This document shows, piece after piece, positions 27,000 to 35,599 of a DNA stretch of 64,000 nucleotides. Below the pieces are notes generated by a model. It saw only the letters and a list, made by a program, of their open reading frames with translations. It searched no databases and was not told where the DNA came from. Origin of the DNA: Variovorax sp. PCZ-1. GTDB taxonomy: Bacteria > Pseudomonadota > Gammaproteobacteria > Burkholderiales > Burkholderiaceae_C. The number at the start of each line of letters is the position of its first letter. The stretch's first letter is position 1. The stretch covers positions 372,001-436,000 of the forward strand of contig NZ_JAHCDN010000002.1 of NCBI RefSeq assembly GCF_018413605.1, written 5' to 3'. Position numbers and translations under genes: made by a program.

Positions 27000-28334
27000 A
27001 TGAGCCTTTATACCCAACTGCAATCTAGAGCCGCTGCTAATCATCCAATCCGCATTGGCCTCATCGGCGCTGGCAAATTCGGCAGCATGTATCTCAGCCA
27101 AATACCGCGCACTCCCGGTGTGCATTTGGTGGCGATTGCTGATCTCAATCCTGCGCAAGCTCGTAAGAATCTAGAAAATGTAGGCTGGAATCTTGAGCTC
27201 GCACGCGCAGAATCTGCGCAGGAAGCTATCAAAACAGGAGCAACTTGGGTCACCGATAACTGGGAAGCTGTGGCTACTCTGCCGCAGATTGACATCCTCG
27301 TTGAATGCACTGGCTCGCCCGTGCATGCTGTTGATCACATCTTAAAAGCGATTGAGCATGGCAAGCATGTGGTGAACGTGACGGTAGAAGCCGATGCGTT
27401 TTGTGGGCCACTGCTGGCGCGCAAGGCGCAGGAGAAAGGCGTGATCTACACGCTGGCCTACGGCGATCAACCCGCGATGATTTGTGATTTGGTGGATTGG
27501 GCGCGCACTTGCGGCTTCCCCGTTGTGGCTGCTGGCCGTGGCCACAAATGGCTGCCGCATTTCGCGCAGAGCACGCCTGAGACGGTGTGGGGCTACTATG
27601 GCCTCTCGCCTGAGCAGGCTACGCGCGGCGGGCTCAATCCAAAGATGTTCAACAGTTTCTTAGATGGCTCCAAGCCTTCGATTGAAAGTACCGCAGTGAG
27701 CAATGCCACGGGTCTCTCAGTGCCAAGCAATGGCTTGCTTTATCCGCCGGCGAGTGTGGAAGATATCCCGTATGTCACGCGCCCGATTTCCGAAGGCGGC
27801 GTACTGGAGAAAAAAGGCATGGTGGAGGTGATCTCGTCTCTTGAGAAAGATGGCCGCAAGATCCCGTACGACATTCGCATGGGCGTGTGGGTCACCGTCG
27901 AGGCCGAGACGGACTACATCAAGAATTGTTTTGAGGAATACAACGCACACACCGATCCCACGGGGCGCTATTTCACTTTGTACAAGCGCTGGCATTTGAT
28001 TGGCCTAGAAGTCGGCATGAGTGTGGCGAGCATCGCGCTGCGCGGTGAGCCCACGGGTGTGGCGCAGGGCTGGAATGCCGATGTGGTGGCGACAGCCAAG
28101 CGTGATTTAAAAGCAGGTGAGATGCTCGATGGCGAGGGCGGCTACACGGTGTGGGGCAAGCTCCTGCCGGCTGCGATTTCGCGCAAACTGGGAGGTTTGC
28201 CGCTGGGTCTTGCACATGACGTGAAGCTCATTCGCGATGTCAGTAAAGGGCAAGCCTTGACGTGGGAAGATGTTTCTATGCCCGAATCGCACGCGTATCG
28301 TGTGCGGCGCGAAATGGAACAACTGTTCAATTGA
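27000..28334 (+). CDS. NAD(P)H-dependent oxidoreductase with C-terminal SAF domain
   Basis: A 444-residue protein. The N-terminal Rossmann domain (IRIGLIGAGKFGSMYLSQI) resembles homoserine dehydrogenase/Gfo-Idh enzymes, with VECTGSPVHAVDHILKAIEHG and HVVNVTVEADAF conserved. The C-terminus has an SAF domain (ATAKRDLKAGEMLDGEGGY, LIRDVSKGQALTWEDV), a fold also seen in sugar-acid dehydratases. Such proteins occur in sugar-acid or hydroxy-acid catabolic clusters. Residues ARAESAQEAIKTGA match a partial repeat copy. It is probably in one pathway with the PhyH dioxygenase and the HIBADH-like reductase. The exact reaction is unknown. Confidence 0.8.
   Translation: MSLYTQLQSRAAANHPIRIGLIGAGKFGSMYLSQIPRTPGVHLVAIADLNPAQARKNLENVGWNLELARAESAQEAIKTGATWVTDNWEAVATLPQIDILVECTGSPVHAVDHILKAIEHGKHVVNVTVEADAFCGPLLARKAQEKGVIYTLAYGDQPAMICDLVDWARTCGFPVVAAGRGHKWLPHFAQSTPETVWGYYGLSPEQATRGGLNPKMFNSFLDGSKPSIESTAVSNATGLSVPSNGLLYPPASVEDIPYVTRPISEGGVLEKKGMVEVISSLEKDGRKIPYDIRMGVWVTVEAETDYIKNCFEEYNAHTDPTGRYFTLYKRWHLIGLEVGMSVASIALRGEPTGVAQGWNADVVATAKRDLKAGEMLDGEGGYTVWGKLLPAAISRKLGGLPLGLAHDVKLIRDVSKGQALTWEDVSMPESHAYRVRREMEQLFN
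27205..27243 (-). repeat. Probable partial dispersed repeat copy O, in the SAF oxidoreductase gene
   Basis: AGAATCTGCGCAGGAAGCTA followed by TCAAAACAGGAGCAA matches the reverse-oriented core and a degraded palindrome. It is translated in the stop-free frame (RAESAQEAIKTGA). Confidence 0.55.
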
Positions 28335-28340
28335 TTTTTT

Positions 28341-28400
28341 AAGCGTTTTAGGCATTTTGCCGGCGTATTCACTGCGCAGAGTGCTATTGAATTAGGAGTA
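28341..28400 (-). repeat. Dispersed repeat copy I, intergenic before the HIBADH-family gene
   Basis: AAGCGTTTTAGGCATTTTGC, CGGCGTATTCACTGCGCAG, AGTGCTATTGAATTAGGAG. Its palindrome end merges with the AGGAG ribosome-binding site of the next gene. Confidence 0.88.
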
Positions 28401-28403
28401 ATG

Positions 28404-29273
28404 ATGAGAATAGCTTTTCTCGGCATTGGCCTCATGGGCTTACCCATGGCGCGCCGTTTATGTGAAGCAGGTTTTGAAGTGCATGTGTGGAACCGCACGA
28501 TGGCGAAAGCGCAGCCACTTGCTGCGCATGGTGCGAAGGTGTATGCTGATGCGGTGCAAGCCGTGGCGGGTGCTGAGGTGGTGGTGAGCATTCTGGAGCA
28601 CGGTCAAGTCACGGAAAGCGTGCTGTTTGAGCAGGGCGTCGCCAAAGCGATGAAGAAGGGCGCTTTGCTCATTGACATGAGCTCATCCAAACCGCGTGAA
28701 GCGCGCGATCATGCTGCTCGGCTCACGGCGCTAGGCTTGCATCACATGGATTGCCCTGTCTCGGGCGGCACGGTGGGCGCTGAAAACGGCACGCTCGTCA
28801 TGATGGCTGGTGGCCTGCCTGCAGATTACGAGCGCGCGCAGCCTGTGCTCAAAGTGTTTGGTCGCTCCACGCATGTGGGCCCGCATGGGGCTGGGCAGCT
28901 CACAAAGCTCGCCAATCAAATGATCGTGGGCGGCACGATAGGCGTGGTGGCCGAGGCATTGCTTCTGGCATCACGCGGCGGCGCAGATATGGCCAAAGTA
29001 CGCGAAGCCATGCTGGGCGGCTTTGCTGATAGCCGCATCTTGCAGCTTCACGGCGATCGTATGGCAAACCGAGATTTCGCCCCGCGCGGCCGCTTGGCGG
29101 TGCAGCTCAAAGATATGCGCAATGCAGTGGATTGCGCGCAAGAGACGGGTATGGACGCGCCGATTGTGAGTTTCTTTGAGCAGCTGTATTCGCAGGCTGA
29201 AGCACATGGCTTGGGAGAGCTTGATCACAGTGGTTTGTTTGTGGAGCTGGCTTCGCGCAATGGCATGAGTTAA
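28404..29273 (+). CDS. NAD(P)-dependent beta-hydroxyacid dehydrogenase (HIBADH/GarR family)
   Basis: A 289-residue member of the 3-hydroxyisobutyrate dehydrogenase superfamily. The nucleotide-binding motif FLGIGLMGLPMARRL is at the N-terminus, the substrate motif DCPVSGGTVGAENGTL in the middle, and the catalytic-lysine helix GAGQLTKLANQMIVG follows, all as in tartronate-semialdehyde reductase and relatives. ATG 28404 is preferred over 28401 for better spacing from AGGAG, which itself lies at the edge of a dispersed repeat copy. It ends the GntR-PhyH-SAF-HIBADH cluster and is followed by a strong terminator. Confidence 0.9.
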   Translation: MRIAFLGIGLMGLPMARRLCEAGFEVHVWNRTMAKAQPLAAHGAKVYADAVQAVAGAEVVVSILEHGQVTESVLFEQGVAKAMKKGALLIDMSSSKPREARDHAARLTALGLHHMDCPVSGGTVGAENGTLVMMAGGLPADYERAQPVLKVFGRSTHVGPHGAGQLTKLANQMIVGGTIGVVAEALLLASRGGADMAKVREAMLGGFADSRILQLHGDRMANRDFAPRGRLAVQLKDMRNAVDCAQETGMDAPIVSFFEQLYSQAEAHGLGELDHSGLFVELASRNGMS

Positions 29274-29290
29274 CTGGAGTTGACCCGGCC

Positions 29291-29327
29291 ACAAAAAAGC
29301 CCGCATCTTTCGATGCGGGCTTTTTGT
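29291..29327. terminator. Bidirectional intrinsic terminator between the HIBADH-family gene and rplI
   Basis: AAAAAAGCCCGCATC / GATGCGGGCTTTTT with a TTTC loop, between convergent genes. Confidence 0.95.
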
Positions 29328-29346
29328 TTTGAGTGAACGAGAAAGC

Positions 29347-29799
29347 TTAAGCCGTTTCGCCGTAAACGGTCACGCCAACTTCCACCACCACATCGGTGTG
29401 CAGAGCCAGGGAAACTTTGCTGTCGCCCACAATCTTGATCGGGCCGAGCGGCATACGCACTTGGCTCTTGTGAACTGCGAAGCCCATTTTGGCCAGCTCT
29501 TCGGCGATGTCGAAGTTGGTCACGGAGCCAAACAAACGGCCATCCACACCCGCTTTTTGCGTGATCTTGACGTTTGCGCCTTCGAGCTTCGTGGCTTGGG
29601 CTTGCGCTTCGGCCAACTTAGCTGCAGCAGCTTTTTCCAGATCAGCGCGCTTGGCTTCGAATTCAGCTTTAGCGGCTTCGGTGGCGCGGCGAGCGCGGCC
29701 TTCTGGGATCAGGAAGTTACGGGCATAGCCGTCTTTCACCTTGACGATATCGCCGAGGTTGCCGAGGTTAACGACTTTGTCGAGAAGAATGATTTGCAT
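29347..29799 (-). CDS. rplI: 50S ribosomal protein L9
   Basis: A 150-residue L9 protein with the N-terminal rRNA-binding domain ([34 protein letters not shown]), the long connecting helix and the C-terminal domain ending YGETA. It closes the rpsF-priB-rpsR-rplI operon and ends before a bidirectional terminator. Confidence 0.98.
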   Translation of the reverse strand: MQIILLDKVVNLGNLGDIVKVKDGYARNFLIPEGRARRATEAAKAEFEAKRADLEKAAAAKLAEAQAQATKLEGANVKITQKAGVDGRLFGSVTNFDIAEELAKMGFAVHKSQVRMPLGPIKIVGDSKVSLALHTDVVVEVGVTVYGETA

Positions 29800-29816
29800 G
29801 TTGTTTCTCCGAGCGA

Positions 29817-30101
29817 TTAAACGCGGTGTTGATCGCTGTAAGGCACCATGGCCAAGAAGCGAGCGCGCTTGATGGCGGTGGTGAGCTGGCGCTGGAAAAT
29901 CGCGCGCGTGCCGGTGAGGCGAGCGGGTGTGATTTTGCCGTTTTCAGCGATGAAATCGCGCAGCACGTCGATGTCTTTGTAGTCGATCTCGACAACGCCG
30001 GTCACGGTGAAGCGGCAGAAGCGCTTGCGTTTGAAGAGTTGGTTTTGTGCGGGACGCTTCTTGTTTTTATCGAAGGCCGGTTTTTTACCAAATGCGGGCA
30101 T
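29817..30101 (-). CDS. rpsR: 30S ribosomal protein S18
   Basis: A 94-residue S18 with a basic N-terminal extension ([20 protein letters not shown]) followed by the conserved core [18 protein letters not shown] and [20 protein letters not shown]. It pairs with S6 on the ribosome platform. Position third in the rpsF operon confirms it. Confidence 0.97.
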   Translation of the reverse strand: MPAFGKKPAFDKNKKRPAQNQLFKRKRFCRFTVTGVVEIDYKDIDVLRDFIAENGKITPARLTGTRAIFQRQLTTAIKRARFLAMVPYSDQHRV

Positions 30102-30119
30102 GATGGTCTACCTTGAAAA

Positions 30120-30407
30120 TTAAATGAATTCGATGTCAGTGATGTGGAGGACGGAGCCTTTGCCATTTTTTGTAGAGGCCAAGAAACCTTTGAACTTCAC
30201 TTGCTTGCCGACTTCGGTTTTGGCCAGCGTTTCTGCTGTGGTACCAAGCGCGAGGGCTTTTAAGCTGAGTGTCACTTTTCTGCTTTGCCCGGCTTCGATT
30301 TGCTGCGACTCATGAGAGAGCAATAAATCTAGCGCTGGGATCCCTGCCGGTGTGTAACGCTGCTGAGAAATCTCGGCAACGCTGGCAGTAAGCGCAAAAG
30401 TGTTCAA
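30120..30407 (-). CDS. priB: Primosomal replication protein PriB
   Basis: A 95-residue OB-fold single-stranded-DNA-binding protein used in PriA-dependent replication restart. The sequence is diverged, but length, the OB-like pattern (YTPAGIPALDLLLSHESQQI, FKGFLASTKNGKGSVLHITD) and its location between rpsF and rpsR identify it. Confidence 0.93.
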   Translation of the reverse strand: MNTFALTASVAEISQQRYTPAGIPALDLLLSHESQQIEAGQSRKVTLSLKALALGTTAETLAKTEVGKQVKFKGFLASTKNGKGSVLHITDIEFI

Positions 30408-30428
30408 GGTTTGTGAGGCCGCTGCAAA

Positions 30429-30800
30429 TTAGGCAGCTGCTGCGTATTGCTCCTGCTGGGCTTTGCGAGCTTCTTCGCGCTCGACTTGCTTCATCATGGA
30501 AGATGGAGCGGTTTCGGCCTGCTTCTTGAGCACGGTGAGGTGGCGCAGCACCGCATCGTTGAACTTGAAGGCATGCTCGAGCTCAGCCATCACAGCCTGA
30601 TCGGCTTCGATGTTCACGCACAGGTAGTGTGCTTTGGAGAGCTTGTTGATTTGGTAAGCCAGCTGACGACGGCCCCAGTCTTCCACGCGGTGGATTTTGC
30701 CGCCGCCGGTGGTGACCATGCCTTTGTAGCGCTCCAGCATGGCTGGCACTTGCTCGCTTTGATCCGGATGGATCAGCAAGACGATTTCATAATGACGCAT
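30429..30800 (-). CDS. rpsF: 30S ribosomal protein S6
   Basis: A 123-residue S6 protein ([40 protein letters not shown]). It is the first gene of the operon; GGAG lies upstream of ATG 30800. A TATAAT box at 30889-30894 (minus strand) may be the promoter. The leader between it and the start contains CCAGC/GCTGG followed by GGCGGCTTTTT, a hairpin that could serve S6:S18 autoregulation; I could not confirm the motif. Confidence 0.97.
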   Translation of the reverse strand: MRHYEIVLLIHPDQSEQVPAMLERYKGMVTTGGGKIHRVEDWGRRQLAYQINKLSKAHYLCVNIEADQAVMAELEHAFKFNDAVLRHLTVLKKQAETAPSSMMKQVEREEARKAQQEQYAAAA

Positions 30801-30921
30801 AACAACTCCTTGAGGATGTTTGATCTACGAAGAGACCGAAAAAGCCGCCCAGCGCGTCAAGAGCTGGTGCAGCAAGGGAAAGCCTTAGATTATAACCCGA
30901 GCTCGGCTTGGGCAGGAATGC

Positions 30922-32760
30922 TCAAAAACCGATGCTTCTGACGAGTTTGCGCTGCTCTTTGGGCATCGCTTCGGCAGCGGCGATCAGCCAACCGAGCTGG
31001 GCATGCGCATCATCGCCAGCTTCCAGCGAGGCTTCGGTGGGCATCAGGGCGCAGCAGATCGACAGGCGCAGGCTTGCGCCCACTGGCAAAACCTCTGTAG
31101 GCGCATGCGCGCTGGCAGACACACGAGCGGCCAGTTTGGTCAGTTGGCCCGGATTGCAAGCGCCTTCCACCAAGATCACGAACTGAGTTTCGTCCATGCG
31201 GCAAATCGTATCGACATCACGCACCAGCTGCTGCAATCGCGTACTGGTCAGGATCAAGGCGCGATCGGCCATTTCTCTGCCGTGCTCTTTCACAAACCAA
31301 GCATGGTTGGTCAGATCGACATGCAGCAGGCCGTAGTGATGCCGGAATCGGTGCGAGCGGGTGATGCTGCCATGAAGATGCTGCAAAAAGTTGCGCATGT
31401 TGGGCAGGCCAGTCAGCGCGTCTTGCGTTGGCAGACCTGCGGCTCGCGCAACGCCTTCACGTCGCATATTGCTACGCGAGAGCAGGGCATAAAAGAGCAA
31501 GGGCAGCTCTATCATCGTGGCGATCGGCACGCTGTATTGCGTGAGCCAACTGTTGGGAATCGCGCCGAAATTTCGCAGGATCAATGGCAAGGCAGACAGT
31601 GCGACAGGTGCAAAGCACAGTGCTACCCAGCGCGAAATGGGTTCTTGTCTTTGCCATGTGATGATGACCAAGGCATAGACCAGTACGACTGACAAGAGAA
31701 CTCCGATATTGAGCAGGCGATACGAACCTATGCTTGGCAGCAGCAGCTCTAGCGAAGCGCACACAATCATCGCCATGGCGTGAACAGCGATCACGATATT
31801 GATAGCGCGAATCCGCACCACCGGTTGAACGATCAGACGAACCAGCAGAGGGCCGAGGGCAGCAGTGATAGCCGCTAGCACGTAATTCATGCGATCAGCC
31901 AGCAGAGGGGATTCATTCCAGAGATACAGAGGCGTTAGGCCTGTGTTGGTGAGATTGAAAACGCCTAATGCCAGCAAGTAGACGCTGTACGCTGCAAACG
32001 CTTGCTCGCGCCGCACATAGGCAATGCTGATACTGCCTATCAGCATCAGCACAATCAAACCAGTTAGCGCGCCTAGCAGCATCTGCTCGCTTTGGTGTGT
32101 TTGTAGATAGGTGATGTCCTGAAACACGTGGATGGGCAGCGAGGCAGGAAAGCGTGCGTTTTCGATGCGCAGGTAGTACTGTACAAAATCGGTCGTGCCC
32201 CCTTGGAGCACAAAACTTGGCAAGCGCGTTGGTACGGGCCACTGCACGCGCGGTACGGCATCTCCCGCTGACAAGCTGACCCACCGGCCATTTGTGTCGC
32301 GCCAATACAGACGCGCATCATCGATCAAGGGGGAGCCTAGCTCCAGTAGCCAGCGAGAGCTTGTGTCGCTGGCTTTGGTTTCGAAGCGAATCCAAAGCAC
32401 CTTGCCGTCGATTTTGTGAGCATCATCGGCCTTGCTTGGCTTGAACATATCCACACCCGCCGTGGCACGTGCCTGTAAGGCCGTCAGCGTGGTGTCTTTG
32501 CTATCGTCGATCCAGTATTCCGCGTAAGGGGTGATATCAATATGTGGCTTCTCGGGGTTGAGAGGCACGGGTTGAAGTTGCCTGAGGCTCAATGCACTGG
32601 ATACCAGTGGCGTGACAGGTTGAGGTTTTTGCGGCTTAGGATGATCAGCCAGCGCAGTGAGGCTAACAGCCATCATCAAAAGCAATGGCCACATCCAACT
32701 CGCACAGCAATGCCTGTGCAAGCGGAGTGTTGCGTTGAAAAAATGGATGTAGCGCAGCAT
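30922..32760 (-). CDS. 7TM-DISM membrane protein with degenerate GGDEF domain
   Basis: A 612-residue signalling protein. It has an N-terminal signal/TM segment, a periplasmic 7TMR-DISM extracellular domain (about 75-210), seven transmembrane helices (about 228-430) and a C-terminal GGDEF-like domain (about 450-600; DALTGLPNMRNFLQHLHGSI). The catalytic GGDEF motif is replaced: the site reads ICRMDETQFVILVEG, so GGDEF has become DETQF. It is very unlikely to make cyclic-di-GMP and may act as a receptor or regulator. It lies between rpsF and rpoH on the same strand with gaps, apparently as its own unit. Confidence 0.87.
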   Translation of the reverse strand: MLRYIHFFNATLRLHRHCCASWMWPLLLMMAVSLTALADHPKPQKPQPVTPLVSSALSLRQLQPVPLNPEKPHIDITPYAEYWIDDSKDTTLTALQARATAGVDMFKPSKADDAHKIDGKVLWIRFETKASDTSSRWLLELGSPLIDDARLYWRDTNGRWVSLSAGDAVPRVQWPVPTRLPSFVLQGGTTDFVQYYLRIENARFPASLPIHVFQDITYLQTHQSEQMLLGALTGLIVLMLIGSISIAYVRREQAFAAYSVYLLALGVFNLTNTGLTPLYLWNESPLLADRMNYVLAAITAALGPLLVRLIVQPVVRIRAINIVIAVHAMAMIVCASLELLLPSIGSYRLLNIGVLLSVVLVYALVIITWQRQEPISRWVALCFAPVALSALPLILRNFGAIPNSWLTQYSVPIATMIELPLLFYALLSRSNMRREGVARAAGLPTQDALTGLPNMRNFLQHLHGSITRSHRFRHHYGLLHVDLTNHAWFVKEHGREMADRALILTSTRLQQLVRDVDTICRMDETQFVILVEGACNPGQLTKLAARVSASAHAPTEVLPVGASLRLSICCALMPTEASLEAGDDAHAQLGWLIAAAEAMPKEQRKLVRSIGF

Positions 32761-32877
32761 GAATATGCTACTAACTGTAACAAAATTCGTTACAAAAAGT
32801 TCATACTCTGTGCAATCAGTGGTTTTTAAACAAGTTTTCTGCCAACTTCGTCACAAAAGCGTTGGTAACAAGCGTGT

Positions 32878-33822
32878 TCAGGCAGTTTCCAGCGCCTTCT
32901 TCATCTTTTTCATCGCAGCCACTTCAATCTGACGGATGCGCTCGGCGCTCACGCCGTATTCAGCGGCCAGATCATGCAGAGTGAGGCCGCCCGAGCCGTT
33001 GTCATTCACCTTGAGCCAGCGTTCTTCAATGATGCGGCGGCTGCGCGGATCGAGCTGCTCCATGGCAGCCATCACGCCGTCGCCAGCCAAATGATCGCGC
33101 TCGCGGGCTTCTAGCTGGGCAGTGGGCTCCATCGAGCTGTCGGAGAGGTAAGCAATCGGGCCGAAGGCTTCTTCACCGTCATCTGAAGGCGTTGGGTCGA
33201 GCAGCACATCGCCGCCAGCGAAGCGCGCTTCCATCTCGATCACTTCTTCGCGCTTCACATTGAGCGTGCGCGCCACGGTATCGATTTCTTTGGCATTCAG
33301 GCTGTCGCGGTGCGTCAAGCCATCGGCCTCTTCAGCCGCATCGTGCTTGAAGCCCTGCTTCATCGAGCGCAGATTGAAGAAGAGCTTGCGCTGCGCCTTG
33401 GTGGTGGCCACCTTGATCATGCGGAAATTTTTGAGGATGTACTCATGAATCTCAGCCTTGATCCAGTGTAGAGCGTAGCTCACCAGGCGCACGCCTTGAT
33501 CAGGGTCAAAGCGCTTGACGGCTTTCATGAGGCCCACATTGCCTTCTTGAATCAAGTCAGCATGAGGCAGGCCATAGCCCAAATATTGGCGTGCGGTGGA
33601 GATCACGAGGCGCAGATGAGAGAGCACCAGGCGACCTGCGGCCTCCATGTTTTGCTCTTCTTTCCACTGGCGCGCAAAGCGCTGCTCTTCTTCTAGCGTG
33701 AGCAGGGGCATGCGGTTGGCCGCACTGATATAAGCATCGATATTGCCCAATGAGGGCACCATGCTCATGCTGCTCCAGTTAGAGACAGCAGTGTTATTCG
33801 ATAAAGTCAAAGCTCCAGACAT
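32878..33822 (-). CDS. rpoH: RNA polymerase heat-shock sigma factor RpoH (sigma 32)
   Basis: Directs RNA polymerase to heat-shock promoters. The 314-residue protein has region 2 (LSHLRLVISTARQYLGYGLP, HADLIQEGNVGLMKAVKRFD), the RpoH box QRKLFFNLR that marks this sigma subclass, and region 4 (LTLHDLAAEYGVSAERIRQI). ATG 33822 is preceded by AAGGAG and gives the family length; an in-frame GTG upstream at 33849 is less likely. A perfect CIRCE element lies about 75 bases upstream, indicating control by the HrcA repressor. Confidence 0.97.
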   Translation of the reverse strand: MSGALTLSNNTAVSNWSSMSMVPSLGNIDAYISAANRMPLLTLEEEQRFARQWKEEQNMEAAGRLVLSHLRLVISTARQYLGYGLPHADLIQEGNVGLMKAVKRFDPDQGVRLVSYALHWIKAEIHEYILKNFRMIKVATTKAQRKLFFNLRSMKQGFKHDAAEEADGLTHRDSLNAKEIDTVARTLNVKREEVIEMEARFAGGDVLLDPTPSDDGEEAFGPIAYLSDSSMEPTAQLEARERDHLAGDGVMAAMEQLDPRSRRIIEERWLKVNDNGSGGLTLHDLAAEYGVSAERIRQIEVAAMKKMKKALETA

Positions 33823-33896
33823 TTCAGAACTCCTTCGGTCTTTCTTCACCAGTGACTGCGCTAAAAATGCGGGTTTTCACGGGTATAGATGCAATA

Positions 33897-33923
33897 TTAG
33901 CACTCTTCTTAGGAGAGTGCTAA
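33897..33923. promoter_or_regulatory. CIRCE element (HrcA operator) upstream of rpoH
   Basis: TTAGCACTC, nine spacer bases, GAGTGCTAA: an exact match to the CIRCE consensus. On the minus strand it overlaps a possible promoter (TTAGCA and TAATAT with 18 bases between), so bound HrcA would block rpoH transcription. CIRCE control of rpoH is known in beta-proteobacteria. Confidence 0.95.
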
Positions 33924-33969
33924 ATGAAAAAGTTCAATCCCCTTGATGGTTAATGACTATTGGGTCATT

Positions 33970-35028
33970 TTATTTGTAGCCCACACGATCCAGCATCTGC
34001 TGTACCTTCACTTGATTCATACCGATCACGCTGGAGGGTATCGTCTCGGCTTTGAAAGCATCTCCGCCATTGCCTACGAGCATGGCTTTCAGTGCGGGGT
34101 TATCAATCTTCATGCCTTTGGCTGTTGGCCATTCGTTGTTGCCATCAGCAAAATACTTTTGCGCAGATGGGCTGGCCAAGTATTCAAGGAATTTCACCGC
34201 GGCTTCGCGGTTTTTGGCGTTCTTGGCCATTGCCCCGCCAGCAATGTTCAAGTGTGTACCCCAGGAGTTTTGGTTCGGGAAAACGATGCCGATTTTGTCC
34301 ATCGCGGCTTTGTCTTCCGCTTTGTCCGAGCGCATCAGGCGTGCAAGGTAATAGGTGTTGGTTAAGCCAATGGCGCATTCACCAGCGGCAACAGCGCGGA
34401 TTTGATCCGTATCGCCGCCTTTGGGTGCGCGAGCCATGTTGTCAGCGATGCCTTTGAGCCAGGTCTCGGTGGCCGCTGCACCAATGTGCTCAGACACTGC
34501 GCCAAACAAGCTGAGGTTGTAGGGGTGGGAGCCGCTGCGTGTGCACACCTTGCCTTTGTTTTTCGCATCGCCCAGCTCTTCGTAGGTATCCACATCTTCG
34601 CGCTTAACGCTGGCTTTGCTGTAAACAACGACACGGGCGCGAGTGGAGAACCCAAACCACGGCGTGCCTTCGGGAGTGGCCTTGGCTCGGTATTGGGCAG
34701 GAATAGCATCGTCCAATACCTTGGATTTCACGGGCGCAAACAGACCATCAATTTCACCCTTCCACAAACGCGCCGCATCCACCAACAAAATGACATCCGC
34801 TGGCGATGATGTGCCTTCAGCGCGCAGACGATTCAAGATGCCAGCGTCATCAGCATCCACGCGGTTGATCTTGATGCCGGTGGCCTTGGTGAAATCGGCA
34901 TAGAGAGCTTCGTCTGTGCTGTAGTGGCGTGCGGAGTAGAGATTCAGCGTCTTGTTGTCTTGCGCCTGCGCGGGCAGGGTGGCGAGAATGGAGATTGCAG
35001 ATAAAGCAAAAAGGGTAGGTTTGAGCAT
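33970..35028 (-). CDS. Fe(3+) ABC transporter substrate-binding protein
   Basis: A 352-residue periplasmic ferric-binding protein (FbpA/FutA type). The signal peptide ends PAQAQ; the mature part starts LNLYSARHYSTDEALY, and the tyrosine pair that binds Fe(III) is in GLTNTYYLARLM. No permease or ATPase gene is adjacent, so its membrane partners are elsewhere. A Fur box lies 43 bases upstream of the start, so expression should rise in iron starvation. Confidence 0.93.
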   Translation of the reverse strand: MLKPTLFALSAISILATLPAQAQDNKTLNLYSARHYSTDEALYADFTKATGIKINRVDADDAGILNRLRAEGTSSPADVILLVDAARLWKGEIDGLFAPVKSKVLDDAIPAQYRAKATPEGTPWFGFSTRARVVVYSKASVKREDVDTYEELGDAKNKGKVCTRSGSHPYNLSLFGAVSEHIGAAATETWLKGIADNMARAPKGGDTDQIRAVAAGECAIGLTNTYYLARLMRSDKAEDKAAMDKIGIVFPNQNSWGTHLNIAGGAMAKNAKNREAAVKFLEYLASPSAQKYFADGNNEWPTAKGMKIDNPALKAMLVGNGGDAFKAETIPSSVIGMNQVKVQQMLDRVGYK

Positions 35029-35071
35029 GGCAAATGGGAGGAGAGATTGACAATACTCACATCATAACATA

Positions 35072-35090
35072 AATGAGAACGATTCGCATT
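35072..35090. promoter_or_regulatory. Fur box upstream of the ferric-binding protein gene
   Basis: AATGAGAACGATTCGCATT is a 19-bp near-palindrome typical of Fur sites and lies in the promoter region of the iron-binding protein gene. Confidence 0.85.
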
Positions 35091-35196
35091 TAATAAATCA
35101 AAGCAATGTAGGCTTTTGTTTTTCGCCCTTGTCATCTCTGTGCCCAACCTCACGTTATGAGCTCTGCCCGCACATGCCGGGCTTAAGGAGAAGCAG

Positions 35197-35499
35197 ATGG
35201 CGATTTTGAAATGGGGTTTGCTCTGGACGAAGTTTCGCAAAGAGCTTATGCTCGCCTGGGCTATCTTGCGCGATGCCCGCACGCCAGCTTCCGCAAAGCT
35301 GGCCACGATTGCGGCGGTTCTGTATGTGATCAGCCCCATTGATCTGGTGCCAGATCTGATTCCACTACTAGGCTGGCTAGACGATGGCCTGGTGGCGATG
35401 CTATTGCTCAAATGGGCGCAGCGTATGCTACCTACTGAGCTACTTGCGACTTTGAAGGCCACGCTGGATAAGCGCAGCACGAATGCATCTGCCAAATAG
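35197..35499 (+). CDS. DUF1232 (YkvA family) small membrane protein
   Basis: A 100-residue protein with the DUF1232 signature ARTPASAKLATIAAVLYVIS followed by PIDLVPDLIPLLGWLDDGLV; the PIDLVPD motif is diagnostic. It has one or two membrane helices. AAGGAG lies upstream of ATG 35197. It is divergent from the iron-binding protein gene; function unknown. Confidence 0.9.
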   Translation: MAILKWGLLWTKFRKELMLAWAILRDARTPASAKLATIAAVLYVISPIDLVPDLIPLLGWLDDGLVAMLLLKWAQRMLPTELLATLKATLDKRSTNASAK

Positions 35500-35501
35500 T
35501 T

Positions 35502-35576
35502 TGGTACCACCAACAGGAATCGAACCTGTATCTAGTGCTTAGGAGGCACTCGTTCTATCCATTGAACTATGGCGGC
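35502..35576 (-). tRNA. tRNA-Arg (anticodon CCT)
   Basis: Cloverleaf read on the minus strand: acceptor GCCGCCA / TGGTGGT with two G-T pairs, D-arm GTTC/GAAC, anticodon loop CTCCTAA with CCT at 35541-35543, T-arm AGGTTCGATTCCT, discriminator A and an encoded CCA. It reads AGG codons. Confidence 0.96.
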
Positions 35577-35599
35577 ATGCCGTTATTGTAAGTTGACGC

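Noticed and set aside
32751-32785. Possible repeat remnant (GCGCAGCATGAATATGCTAC) upstream of the GGDEF-like gene
   Set aside because: Too short and poorly spaced to separate from chance.
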